A stretch of 64,000 nt of DNA from Halomontanus rarus (GTDB taxonomy: Archaea; Halobacteriota; Halobacteria; Halobacteriales; Natrialbaceae), in the NCBI RefSeq assembly GCF_029338335.1, contig NZ_CP119799.1. The stretch is one strand, 5' to 3'. Within the stretch, counting starts at the first letter, position 1. Each line of letters begins with the position of its first letter. Shown piece after piece: positions 45,993-55,386 of this stretch. Below the pieces are notes generated by a model, which did not search any database, was not told the DNA's origin, and saw nothing but the letters and a program-made list of their open reading frames with translations. The translations under genes and the position numbers were made by a program.

Positions 45993-46650
45993 ATGGACGT
46001 TACCGCTTATCGGCTACAGGTACTGTCGATACCGCTCACCCGAAGCACTGGTGACTCCTAGATCGAACCAATAAGTGAGTTTCGCGTGGTCGTGCTCGAG
46101 CTAAAGACGGACACTGGCGCAGTCGGTGTCGGATTCGACACGGTTGAGACAGACCTCGAGACGATCGCGGCAGCCCTCGAGGCGTCGGTCCTCGGAGCCT
46201 CGCCGTTCGCGGTCCGAAATCGGATCGACAGGCCACGCGGCGGAAACCAGAGAGAGGCGTACGAGCGCCTCGTCGACGTAGCGCTTTGGGACCTTTGTGG
46301 AAAACACCTTGATATACCGCTGTATAAACTCATGGGTGGGATGGACCGGCGTGTACCAGTACACGCGAGCGGCCTCGCATTCCACCACGACGACGAGACG
46401 GCGGCGAAGCTTTGCGAGGAGTTCCGAGAACGAAGGTTCGACACGGCGAAGGTGGAAGTGGGGTATCCAACGGTTGAGGAGGACCTCGATCCAGTAATGA
46501 AACGCCACGATTTCGATGTCGGAACGGTTCTGCCAATCAGGATCTACGTCTCCCTCGGAGGCGATGAACTCGCAAGTCCCTGCAGAGGGAAATGATCGCC
46601 GTCGGCTGAGAACTCGGTTGCTGAATGGTCAGCTGACATCTGCCAAGATA
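45993..46650 (+). pseudogene. Broken enolase-superfamily (mandelate racemase/sugar acid dehydratase) gene
   Basis: Starts at the ATG 45993 (MDVTAYRLQVLSIPLTRSTGDS) and is stopped by TAG at about 46059. The same frame then continues with FRVVVLELKTDTGAVGVGFD and VDVALWDLCGKHLDIPLYKL, then KVEVGYPTVEEDL, the N-terminal capping region and start of the barrel of MR/MLE enzymes. After about 46500 the frame is lost and only short traces (VPAEGNDRRRLR in another frame) remain. The metal-binding Asp/Glu residues and catalytic base of the barrel are missing. It was probably a sugar-acid dehydratase such as rhamnonate or galactonate dehydratase. Confidence 0.8.
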
Positions 46651-46705
46651 ATGTTCCGATACCAGATGAAACGTTGTCTATCCTACACCCGTTTCCGTGA
46701 TAGCC

Positions 46706-46912
46706 TTAGCCATCGGGTTCGATAAATTTGAACGGGTTCCAGTCGGCGTAGGTTACCAACAAGAGTCCCACTAGCGTGACTACAGTGAAGCCGACGCTCA
46801 CGATCAGTACGTAAAACTCTGCAGAGTCCCACGCAATGAATTGAAACGATACGACTGACAGTAAAAGGAGAACCGTTGCCCAAGCGACGCCGAGGCGGAC
46901 GACGAACGACAT
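46706..46912 (-). CDS. Small two-helix membrane protein
   Basis: A 68-residue protein with two hydrophobic segments (about residues 7-28 and 33-55) and a short tail DWNPFKFIEPDG. No family recognised. It resembles, in size and topology, the 89-residue protein at 16046-16315. It could be a genuine small gene; coding evidence is modest. Confidence 0.45.
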   Translation of the reverse strand: MSFVVRLGVAWATVLLLLSVVSFQFIAWDSAEFYVLIVSVGFTVVTLVGLLLVTYADWNPFKFIEPDG

Positions 46913-47298
46913 GCTCGGAGAAATGTGAGGTACTGTAAAGACGATTGTGGTTGTGGATACCAGCGACTAGATATCCCTAGTGAAATCGATCGTCGATGAT
47001 CGGCTTCCTCTGAGGATCCTGTCCTCGTTTTGTCTCGACCTGTCATTGTCGCCGATTCACACCGGTACGAACGGGGCCCCGACTCAGCTTCGAATCCAGT
47101 TGTGGCGTTCTCGAGGCGCGCCGTCTACTCGCTCTCGATCGGTGTGATGATCGATCGATTCCCGGCTGGTCCGGAACTGGTAGAACTTATGTGGTATAGA
47201 ACTCTGCGGGCCGATCGAGACCCGTCCTAGCGCTCGTCCGATCGCCGACTCGTGAATGGCGAAAGCAGTCGACACGTACCGTGACCGGATAGGGACCC
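46913..47298. other. Gene-free stretch
   Basis: No supported gene in 386 bp. It lies between the start of the small membrane protein and the end of the GH42 gene. Confidence 0.45.
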
Positions 47299-49383
47299 TT
47301 AGATGACGATCGCTCCGCCGGCTCGCCCTTCGACGACGACGTTGAAGCCGTCTGTGTCTGTTACTACCGCGACGTCTCCGAGGGTCTTCGTCACGCCATC
47401 TACGAGGGCGTCCACGGAGATAGTAGTCCGCTTCGAAGACGCCGACGTATTTATGACGTAGAGTACGTATCCATCGTCGTACTCGTGGATTCGGGCCCGA
47501 ATAGCTCGATGATCTACTCTAACTCTGGGGTCCAAGCCGAAAGTAGAGACAAGTTCGCACAGCGACTCGGGCGCTCGGTCTCGGTCGCCGCTTCCCGCCG
47601 CGAGTCCGCAGAGGGTCCCGACCGTGATCGCTGTCCCTGAACCGTAGTCGTTTTGGACCGCACCGACGCCGCCGTCGGTCCATTGCCCTAGTGAATTTCC
47701 ATTGGTTAATTCGTAGACGTCGCGACGACCAGCGGCTTCCACCGGCGCGCCCATGAGTTCGAGTTGGTGGTCGCCAACGTACCGAGATTCGACGAGTTTC
47801 GCACCGAAGACGTCCTCCAGTTCGTAGCCCGGCGCCCGGGAGAACGTGTGGCCGGTTCCGGCGTATACAGCCGGGGTGCCGTCTGTGATCAGCGTCCCGC
47901 CGTCGGCGACGTAATCACGGAACGCTTCTGCCTGGTCTTCGGTACAAAGCAGCGGGAAGGGGAGATAGACGAGGTCGTACTCGTCGAACTGGCGCGGTTT
48001 CGCGAAGTCGATCTGGTAATTGGCATCCCATAGTGCACGGTAGGCTCCGTGGACCGTCCTTCTGAACTGATCGACGTCCTGTTCCGCGACGTAGTTAAAT
48101 AGCGGCGCCTCCGAAATGAGTCCGATGGCCAGATCTCCCTGGACCGGGTCCGCCGCCTCGAGTTCGTCGTGGTCGGTGACGAGGGTGGCGAAGCGTTCGG
48201 CCACTGCCGTCCGTTCGGTCGGTTCTCCGTCGCGTCTGACGAGGCCGAATCCCGGGCTCTCCGGGCCCAGAATCTCCGGCCGATACTGCCAGTAGAGGAT
48301 TCCTTTAGCTCCGCTCATGAGCGCGTTCCAATTCCATAGCGCCATCTCTGAAGAAGTCGGAACGGACCCACGAGTGAGCCCCCAGAGGTCCTCACCCGTC
48401 CCGCCCGTCAGGTGGCCTCCTTGGAGTTCGGTCTGCCAGAACCGTCGACCTTGCGCCGCCCCCCGAGCAATGTCGAGCGTGATCAGTTGTCGGGTCAACT
48501 CGCTACCGATATCGTCGTTGGATGCAATCCCTTCGAGCGTGCCCGGAAACGAGGAGGTACCCCACTCTTCGACGGTCGTCGCCGACTCCCAGTCGTCGTT
48601 GAACCGGTGAACGATATCGCCGAGGTTTCCTCCGATTCCGTGGGCACGGATAGTGCTGTTGGGCGCGGCCTCCCGGAGGACTGACGCTCGCCACTGCATG
48701 AGTTCTTGATGGTTGTCGAGACGGAAACGGAGCCAGTCCAGATGCCGAGGGTATCCGCCGAAGTACCGCGGCGGCTTGATCTGGTCCCAGTCGGTGAGCG
48801 TCCACTCCCAAGCGTCGTTTACGCTTTCGAGCGTCCCGTATCGGTTCCGAACCCACTCTACGAACGAGGACTCACAAGCTTCACAGTAGCAAAACCGTTT
48901 CTCCGGATAGTACTTGTTCGGCTCGAAGTGCGCCTCGTCCCATGTGGCGTAGTGGGCGACCGCGGCCACATCGGCGAACTCGCTACCGAGCGCTCGAAGG
49001 AACCGCTCTCCGTGTTCGTGGATCGGCTCGTGGTTCAGACAGAGCCCTGGCCACCCACCGCTCGGGGTGTTCGGCCGAGCTTGGAGATCGACTTGGACTC
49101 CGTCCTGGTCGGTATAGCGCGCTTCAGGATGACGCTCGGCCAACCAATGAGGTGCGTTCTCCAACACGACTGAAATGTGCACCTGCAGGTCGTGATCAGC
49201 CGCATTTTCGATGAAGTTTCGAACCGCTTCGAAGTCGAACTCGTCTTCGTCTAGGTGACAGTTGTTCCACATCGGCCATACTTTGACGGTATTGAACCCC
49301 ATGTCTGCCATCCGGCTGAGGTCCTGTTCCCAGTGCTCGTCCGGTTGAGGCCGGCGATAGTACTGACTGCCGTATACGAACAT
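47299..49383 (-). CDS. Beta-galactosidase-type glycoside hydrolase, GH42
   Basis: A 694-residue GH42 enzyme. The TIM barrel begins with YGSQYYRRPQP and DMGFNTVKVWPMW. The acid/base Glu150 lies in ATWDEAHFEP, the zinc-binding cysteine cluster is FCYCEACESSF (residues 164-174), and the nucleophile Glu319 is in FWQTELQGG. A glutamine-amidotransferase-like trimerisation domain (about residues 420-610, YVADGGTLITDG) and a small beta domain follow. There is no signal peptide. The usual product is galactose from beta-galactosides, but some members take other pyranosides. It lies on the same strand as the large Tat protein gene at 49546, 162 bp downstream of it. Confidence 0.92.
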   Translation of the reverse strand: MFVYGSQYYRRPQPDEHWEQDLSRMADMGFNTVKVWPMWNNCHLDEDEFDFEAVRNFIENAADHDLQVHISVVLENAPHWLAERHPEARYTDQDGVQVDLQARPNTPSGGWPGLCLNHEPIHEHGERFLRALGSEFADVAAVAHYATWDEAHFEPNKYYPEKRFCYCEACESSFVEWVRNRYGTLESVNDAWEWTLTDWDQIKPPRYFGGYPRHLDWLRFRLDNHQELMQWRASVLREAAPNSTIRAHGIGGNLGDIVHRFNDDWESATTVEEWGTSSFPGTLEGIASNDDIGSELTRQLITLDIARGAAQGRRFWQTELQGGHLTGGTGEDLWGLTRGSVPTSSEMALWNWNALMSGAKGILYWQYRPEILGPESPGFGLVRRDGEPTERTAVAERFATLVTDHDELEAADPVQGDLAIGLISEAPLFNYVAEQDVDQFRRTVHGAYRALWDANYQIDFAKPRQFDEYDLVYLPFPLLCTEDQAEAFRDYVADGGTLITDGTPAVYAGTGHTFSRAPGYELEDVFGAKLVESRYVGDHQLELMGAPVEAAGRRDVYELTNGNSLGQWTDGGVGAVQNDYGSGTAITVGTLCGLAAGSGDRDRAPESLCELVSTFGLDPRVRVDHRAIRARIHEYDDGYVLYVINTSASSKRTTISVDALVDGVTKTLGDVAVVTDTDGFNVVVEGRAGGAIVI

Positions 49384-49403
49384 ACAAAAACTTTGAGATC
49401 CCC

Positions 49404-49413
49404 ATATATGAAA
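49404..49413 (-). promoter_or_regulatory. TATA box of the GH42 gene
   Basis: On the minus strand TTCATATATG lies about 25 bp before the ATG at 49383, implying a leaderless mRNA separate from the upstream gene. Confidence 0.55.
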
Positions 49414-49545
49414 TTTGCGACCAGATCGTGGCAGCGGACGACGAGTAACAATACCGCTTTGAGGTCTACACGTGATCGCCTATGTTTATCCTGCGGAACG
49501 GTGATCTCCGAGTCGTATTCGTATACCCGAATCTCCCGCGTCGTC

Positions 49546-52290
49546 TCATTTCCGCTTACGATTCCCCGTCGCGCATTCGCTCGGCAGTCGCGCCGTCCCG
49601 CCGACCGGTATCGACAGGGCGCGACACGACGGCCGTTGGTTGACGAAGCTTCCTTTGAGACGGACGGCATCGCCGCCGACGAAAATATCAAGGGTTTTCC
49701 CTCTAATAGATACGTTCTTCACCCCGCCGGCTTCGTTGGGAAGTCGAACGAATTGAGGCCAGCCCCGGTCGTATCGATAGCCATTTTTCAGCAGTACCAT
49801 GTCTATTAGTTTCACCATCCCGAATGCCGACGGAGTGACACCATCGGGTTCGGGATGATCGTTGCCGATAATGTATTGCTCAGCGAACACATTTGCTCGA
49901 GCGACGTCGCGTGCACCTACGTTAATCATCGTGTGAGCGAGATCAGTTAGCTCTCGATCGATGAGGCCCCGGACCGTATACCCGTAATTGCCGTACTTGT
50001 TCCAGGGCGGTTGGATGCCGAGAAGGGTTCGATCCACGTCGTACGATTCAGAAACGGCCGCTTCGATCGTCTCGAGTTGTGGTTCATCCTCCCAGCAGTC
50101 GAGGTGCATTCCCATTCCGATGACGGACGGCCGACTAAACTCTCGCTCGTCGACGGTTCCGTCGTCGTTCAAGAACACGTTCGATGCCGGTTCCCCTGTT
50201 GGTTCTTCCCAGAACCAGTTCAGATAGTCTTCGAAAAGGGCCGTCCGCTCGTTTTTCCACAACTCGACCTCCGAAGGTCGGTCGAGTACGGATGCGATTT
50301 GCTCCGCGTAGCTCATGTCGAGTAGCGCTTTGATGACGAAGTCCGCATCTCGTTGGTTCGGATAGTCGTGATCAAGGTGAATCCATCGCGGGTTGTCCCG
50401 ACGCCACAGAAGGTAGCGCTTGAGGGGATCGTAGATCGCTTCCAGTGACGTGTCATCCTCGGTCAGTTGATACAGAATCCACGCTGTCTGGGCCTTGTGC
50501 GACGGAAGACTCTCGCCTTCGATCTGCCCGGAATCGGTCACCCGAGACATGATTCCACTGAACGCCTCCCAACTTGTCTCTGGATCGACGAACGCATACA
50601 GTTGCATCTCTAGCAAGCTTTCCCAGGTCGCCGACGTTCGTGCTCCGGGCGGACCGTGCGTCCACATCGACGGTTTTCCGACGGAAAACTCCGGGTATGG
50701 GTAGTCAGTCTCCGGCGTCTCCGGTAAGATGTTGCTCCGGAGAAAAACCCAGGCTACGTAGTAATTTCGACGGACGTCCGCGGCCGAGACGCCCCGGTCG
50801 TCTATGCCCTCTAGGTCGAAGTGTATCGGGTGTGGGACCTCCTTCTGGAGGTAGTCGGTCCACTCAGCCCGGCGCCTGTCAAGTACAGTTTTCCAGTTGA
50901 CCGTTTCGGTCGGGCCCGCCGCTCTTTCGAGCGCCCGCTGCTTGCCCTCATTCGCCGTCGCAAATCCAACGCCGACAGTGAGGTCGTCGAGGTCGTCTCC
51001 ATCTAATTCAATCGACCAGTACCGGGCCTCGTTGCTAGGGGTCTCGTATCCGTCTGAGAGCGTGAGTAAGGCTAATTGCGACGGATAGAACCGAAATCCA
51101 TCGGCTGATTCCCTCGAGAAGGCTACCGCATAGCTGTACCCGTCCCTCTCGATCAGCAATGCGTTCCGGTCGGCGCGCAAGGTCGCGTCTCCAGCGATTC
51201 GACCGGATAGTACCGCGTTTTCGGTCGGTTCTTCGGACACCGTGTACTGTCGAGCGAGCGTATCGCGATCGTAGAACAAGTCGTCGCTCCGAACCGTACC
51301 TTCGTCGCCAGTCGCTTCTGAACGGACGCGGTGGGGCGTCCAACTGCTGTCGACGCCGGTCGCACCGACGTCAATTAATGGCGAGCGATAGTTGAGAAAC
51401 TGCACACTGTTAAACGTTATCGATTCACCAAATGTCGCGAAGAGTCGAAGCTGGATTTCTTTCGTCCCCTCCCATGGTTCGAGGCCTTGAGCTACGAGTT
51501 GTTCGTTGACCGCCTCCTGCAGATTGAACACGTGGGTTCCTGCTTCGCCCGATCGGAAGACGCTGATATCCGGCGGATGGGTATCGAGCGTATCGTCCGC
51601 AGCCACTTTGAGTTCGAAGGTGCCGGCACTCTCCGCGATATCCACGAGGAAATGCGGCGTCTCGTTGAGGTCGACGGTAACCCACGTGCTGACCCACCCG
51701 AAGTTCGCATCCGGGATCGCGACCTCTAGTTGCTCGTTCTCGAGGGTCGCGTTCGCTAACGGGTTCACGGTATACGTCCCATCGTCGCGTTCTTCGGTTG
51801 CTATCGTATTATACTCCTCTGAGCTCTCGGTTTCGATGAGTTCTCCGGTATCGAACGATAGCGCGGTCCCGACATCGAGTTCGCCGTCCCGTTCTTCCGC
51901 GTGCCAACGCGTGGTAACGAGATCACGGTGATGATGGAACTCGTCACCGTAGTAGTAGGCGGCGTTCAACGAGAGACCCGAATCGGGTTTATGGTGGGGA
52001 TCGAAGGTGTCGGCTGGATTGAGGACGAGACGGCTTCGCGGTAGACTGAGCCACCGCCGTTGCCTCTGTCCGGTCTCTTCTAGTGATTCGCTAGTGGGCG
52101 GTTCAATGCCTCCGTCTACCTCGTCAGTTTCGTTCGAGTATCCCATTGCCCGGTCACCAGTAAAGAGTAGTCCCGTCCCTGCGAGTCCGGCTCCACCAGA
52201 ACGAAGCAATGACCTCCGCGTCAGTTTCGGTTCTATTCCGCAGGAAATACCGTTCACCTTACGCTGTCGTTCCGTGTGAGGATCTACCAT
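49546..52290 (-). CDS. Large Tat-exported probable six-hairpin glycosidase
   Basis: A 914-residue protein from the ATG at 52290 (MVDPHTERQRKVNG), preferred over 52407 because a Tat signal (TRRSLLRSGGAGLAG, about residues 24-38) follows and a TATA box precedes it. The N-terminal third has carbohydrate-binding or beta-sandwich features (TWVTVDLNETPHFLVDIA then QLRLFATFGESITFNS). Residues about 500-860 look like an (alpha/alpha)6 barrel: YYVAWVFLRSNIL, SVGKPSMWTHGPPGA, DRDADFVIKALLD-like, WFWEEPTGEPASN and GIQPPWNKYGNYGYT. This resembles the six-hairpin clans (GH15, GH37, GH63, GH78). No specific family is certain. It is probably an exported polysaccharide-degrading enzyme. Confidence 0.75.
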   Translation of the reverse strand: MVDPHTERQRKVNGISCGIEPKLTRRSLLRSGGAGLAGTGLLFTGDRAMGYSNETDEVDGGIEPPTSESLEETGQRQRRWLSLPRSRLVLNPADTFDPHHKPDSGLSLNAAYYYGDEFHHHRDLVTTRWHAEERDGELDVGTALSFDTGELIETESSEEYNTIATEERDDGTYTVNPLANATLENEQLEVAIPDANFGWVSTWVTVDLNETPHFLVDIAESAGTFELKVAADDTLDTHPPDISVFRSGEAGTHVFNLQEAVNEQLVAQGLEPWEGTKEIQLRLFATFGESITFNSVQFLNYRSPLIDVGATGVDSSWTPHRVRSEATGDEGTVRSDDLFYDRDTLARQYTVSEEPTENAVLSGRIAGDATLRADRNALLIERDGYSYAVAFSRESADGFRFYPSQLALLTLSDGYETPSNEARYWSIELDGDDLDDLTVGVGFATANEGKQRALERAAGPTETVNWKTVLDRRRAEWTDYLQKEVPHPIHFDLEGIDDRGVSAADVRRNYYVAWVFLRSNILPETPETDYPYPEFSVGKPSMWTHGPPGARTSATWESLLEMQLYAFVDPETSWEAFSGIMSRVTDSGQIEGESLPSHKAQTAWILYQLTEDDTSLEAIYDPLKRYLLWRRDNPRWIHLDHDYPNQRDADFVIKALLDMSYAEQIASVLDRPSEVELWKNERTALFEDYLNWFWEEPTGEPASNVFLNDDGTVDEREFSRPSVIGMGMHLDCWEDEPQLETIEAAVSESYDVDRTLLGIQPPWNKYGNYGYTVRGLIDRELTDLAHTMINVGARDVARANVFAEQYIIGNDHPEPDGVTPSAFGMVKLIDMVLLKNGYRYDRGWPQFVRLPNEAGGVKNVSIRGKTLDIFVGGDAVRLKGSFVNQRPSCRALSIPVGGTARLPSECATGNRKRK

Positions 52291-52314
52291 ACACTTACAG
52301 TCACCATACCAACT

Positions 52315-52324
52315 ATTATAAAAT
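52315..52324 (-). promoter_or_regulatory. TATA box of the 914-residue Tat protein gene
   Basis: On the minus strand ATTTTATAAT is centred about 29 bp before the ATG at 52290. This supports that start and a leaderless mRNA. Confidence 0.55.
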
Positions 52325-52630
52325 TTGGTGATAGTGTTGGGTGATATCCGTGCTGAAGTGTAATCGACGAGTGATCGATGCGATCGCCGTACTAGAGACG
52401 TCGACAAGCCGTCGAGCCGCTCGCTACCGTTCGATCGCTATGACGAGTTGTGAATGCGGTCAACGCCATTTCGAACGTGAGAGATCCCGTTTCGATCCAT
52501 CCCGTTCGTCGAGGAAGTCTGCATAACGTTCCGAAATTGACCCTGCATTTTGCTCGCTTCTCGAATCGTTCGTAGTGATTAATAGTCGAACAAAAGACTT
52601 TTCTAATCAGTTATAGTCGTTGCTAACTGG

Positions 52631-54037
52631 ATGAGAGATAGTGACAGCCATAACGGGCGTAGCGATAGCAAAGGACGCGTACCGACCGTCTCGAACGTGA
52701 CTCGGCGGGCGCTACTTGGCGCCGGGACCGCAGGACTCGCCGGAACCGCACTATTCGGCGTCACGAGCGCGAAGACGGAAGACGATTCCGGCGCTGATCC
52801 TGAGGCTTATTTCTCGGTCGCTGAATACGGTGCCGAGGGGGACGGAACGGCCGACGACGCGGCGGCGATCCAGGCAGCGATCGAAGACGCCGTCGAGGCA
52901 GGCGGCGGAATCGTCTTCTTCCCGGTCGGCACGTACCGCGTCACGGAGACCCTCCGCGTCGACGCCGTCGCGAACGTCGTCCTCGAAGGCGTCGGGAACG
53001 GATCGCGGATCGTCGCGGACTCGCGAGACATGACCGTCGTCCACGTCGGAAGCGGCGAGGATCGTGACATCTATCACGACTACCGAGCGGACCAGGGCTC
53101 GAGACACGTGACGATTCGCCACCTCGCGGTCGATCGGCGACAGCGACCGAGCGAGTCGTCGACGGGAATTCGCGTCGGCGACGCGAGTTTTACGACCCTT
53201 CGCGGTGTCTCCGCGTACAATCACGGACGCGGGATCACCATCGGCGTCGAGGGCGGCAGCGGAATTCCTTCGCACTTCGTGAGCGTTCTCGACTGTACCC
53301 TCGACGCCCACGGCAGTCGATACGGCGACCACGGCTTTCCCGACGCCGCGATCAAGGTGTTCGCGGCGGCCGACATCAAGATTCACGGGACGAATATCGT
53401 TCCGACGAACGTCGGCATCGACATGGTCGACCAGTCGAACGCGGTGCTCGTCAACCAGTGCACGATACGGAATGACGACGGATTCGAATACGGAATCCTC
53501 GCGCGCGACGACGGCTTCGCCCGGACGGTCTCGAACACGACGATCGCCGGCGCCCGGGAGGCGCAGGTTCGCGTATCCGGGAACACGTGGATGGTCACCG
53601 TCGTCAACTCCTGGCTCGGTCCGACCGACGACGGCGAGAGCCGGCGCGGGATCGACGTCCGCGGAGGCGTCTTCAGGGCCCAGGTTCTCGGCAATCACGT
53701 TGTCGATCATCGACGCGAGGGAATCCGCGTTACCGGGAACCGAGATCTCACGCTGGTGAACAACGTAGTCACCGGAAACGCCGCGGGCGACGGTGACGTC
53801 GACAGTGTGTTGATCCACGGCGGCTTCCAACACGCGCGGGTTACAAATAATCGGATCTGGTCTGCGACCGACCGATACGGCGCCCGCCTCGCCGACGACG
53901 TGGACCGATACATTGTGATGGGCAACGACTTCACTCCGGTGGACCCGACCACCCCCATCGAGAACGGGTTCCGGAACGACGCCTCCGGCGAAACCGGCTT
54001 CGTCGTTAACAATCTCGGCGCGGAGGACGAGCGATGA
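52631..54037 (+). CDS. Tat-exported right-handed beta-helix protein (pectate lyase 3-like)
   Basis: A 468-residue protein with a Tat signal (TRRALLGAGTAGLAG, about residues 24-38) and the pectate-lyase-3 N-terminal motif VAEYGAEGDGTADDAAAIQA at about 65-84. The rest is a repetitive parallel beta-helix (VVLEGVGNGSRI, NVGIDMVDQSNAV, REGIRVTGNRDLTLVNNVV). Such proteins include polygalacturonases (GH28), pectate or rhamnogalacturonan lyases and epimerases. I cannot pick one. It overlaps the next gene by 4 bp (ATGA). A paralogue with the same MRD-DSH start lies on the opposite strand at 55387-56808. Confidence 0.85.
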   Translation: MRDSDSHNGRSDSKGRVPTVSNVTRRALLGAGTAGLAGTALFGVTSAKTEDDSGADPEAYFSVAEYGAEGDGTADDAAAIQAAIEDAVEAGGGIVFFPVGTYRVTETLRVDAVANVVLEGVGNGSRIVADSRDMTVVHVGSGEDRDIYHDYRADQGSRHVTIRHLAVDRRQRPSESSTGIRVGDASFTTLRGVSAYNHGRGITIGVEGGSGIPSHFVSVLDCTLDAHGSRYGDHGFPDAAIKVFAAADIKIHGTNIVPTNVGIDMVDQSNAVLVNQCTIRNDDGFEYGILARDDGFARTVSNTTIAGAREAQVRVSGNTWMVTVVNSWLGPTDDGESRRGIDVRGGVFRAQVLGNHVVDHRREGIRVTGNRDLTLVNNVVTGNAAGDGDVDSVLIHGGFQHARVTNNRIWSATDRYGARLADDVDRYIVMGNDFTPVDPTTPIENGFRNDASGETGFVVNNLGAEDER

Positions 54038-55329
54038 CTGGTGACGAGTCCCGCGGTCAGATCCGCCCCGGCCGGAGTCGTTACCCGGTCACCGAGTACG
54101 GGGCCGACGGCGACGGTGAGGCGGACGATACCGACGCGATTCAGGCGGCGATCGATGATGCTGTCAACGCCGGCGGCGGGGTCGTCGTCGTTCCTGGTGG
54201 CAACTACCGACTGACCTCGAGGCTCGAACTGATCGACGCCCGCAACGTCGTCCTCGAAGGGGCCGGCACCGCAACGGTGCTGTACAGAGACGGTTCGGAC
54301 GGAACCGTGCTTTCGATCGACTCGAGTCGGAACGCAGCCGGTCAATCGGGGTCGGCCCCGGGTCAGCGTCGGTCGGCTCACACGCTAATCCGTAACCTCT
54401 GTATCGATCGCGCCGATGAGCCGACGGCTGAGTCGACCGGGATTCACGTCGTCGACGCCATCCACACGACACTTCAGGGACTGGCGGTGTATAATCAGGG
54501 ACGAGGCGTCGTCATCGGCACTGAGGACTCAGACGGCAACGTCCCCGAACACACGACGATCGCCGATAGCACCTTCGAAGATGGGTACACGAGTCAGTTC
54601 GGTCCCAACGGGTATCCTGACGCGGTCGTCAAACTGCATGACTCCGTACACACGGCTCTCCATAACACGTTCATCTCCCCGACGAACGTCGGTATCGACG
54701 CGCTCGGGAACTCACGACACGTCTCGATTACCCAGTGTATCCTGCTTCACTACGACCCGGACGGCGCCTACAACGTCAGGATGACCGGAACCGGGTACGA
54801 TCGCCGAATCGTGAACTCGGTTCTTGAGAACGCACCCCAGGGCCAGATTCGACTCGAGGGAGAGACGTCTAACGTCACGTTCGCCGGCTCGTGGATCGGC
54901 GCGGGTGAACTCCCCATCGATGCGCCGGCCCGCGGAATCGAGATCTCAGACGGCGTCTCGGACGTCTCGATCGTCGACAACCGAATCGGTCATCAACGAC
55001 GTGAAGGGCTCTGGATCAGAGGATCGAACGTCACCGTTGCGAACAACGTTATGGTCGACAACGTCTTTCAACCAGGAATCGCGGACGGAACGACAGACAG
55101 CGTCTTCATTGAAGACGCCACGCACGTGACGTTCGTGAACAACAAGGTGTGGAGCAATTGGGAGCGCCACGGTGTCCACATTACTGGGGAAACGGACGCG
55201 TTTTCCGTCACCGGGAACGACCTCACGGAGTTTTGGATCGACGAAGCCGGCGGCCTGGTCGTCGATGCGGAGGGTCGTGAGCGCACCGTCGAGTACAATA
55301 TCACGCCAGAACTCACGGGGATCCAGTAA
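54034..55329 (+). CDS. Right-handed beta-helix protein without signal peptide
   Basis: A 431-residue protein, translationally coupled to the Tat protein upstream by an ATGA overlap. It has the same pectate-lyase-3 opening (VTEYGADGDGEADDTDAIQA at about residues 20-39) and the beta-helix repeats ARNVVLEGAGTATVL, NVGIDALGNSRHV and EGLWIRGSNVTVANNVM. No Tat or Sec signal is visible, so it would stay in the cytoplasm unless it is co-exported with the upstream protein as a hitchhiker. It is clearly a tandem duplicate of 52631-54037 that lost or never gained a leader. Confidence 0.85.
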   Translation: MTGDESRGQIRPGRSRYPVTEYGADGDGEADDTDAIQAAIDDAVNAGGGVVVVPGGNYRLTSRLELIDARNVVLEGAGTATVLYRDGSDGTVLSIDSSRNAAGQSGSAPGQRRSAHTLIRNLCIDRADEPTAESTGIHVVDAIHTTLQGLAVYNQGRGVVIGTEDSDGNVPEHTTIADSTFEDGYTSQFGPNGYPDAVVKLHDSVHTALHNTFISPTNVGIDALGNSRHVSITQCILLHYDPDGAYNVRMTGTGYDRRIVNSVLENAPQGQIRLEGETSNVTFAGSWIGAGELPIDAPARGIEISDGVSDVSIVDNRIGHQRREGLWIRGSNVTVANNVMVDNVFQPGIADGTTDSVFIEDATHVTFVNNKVWSNWERHGVHITGETDAFSVTGNDLTEFWIDEAGGLVVDAEGRERTVEYNITPELTGIQ

Positions 55330-55386
55330 CGGACGCCGTCTCGGGGATCCGAGGTCAGCTCAAACGTCCGTCGAAGGCGGAACGAT

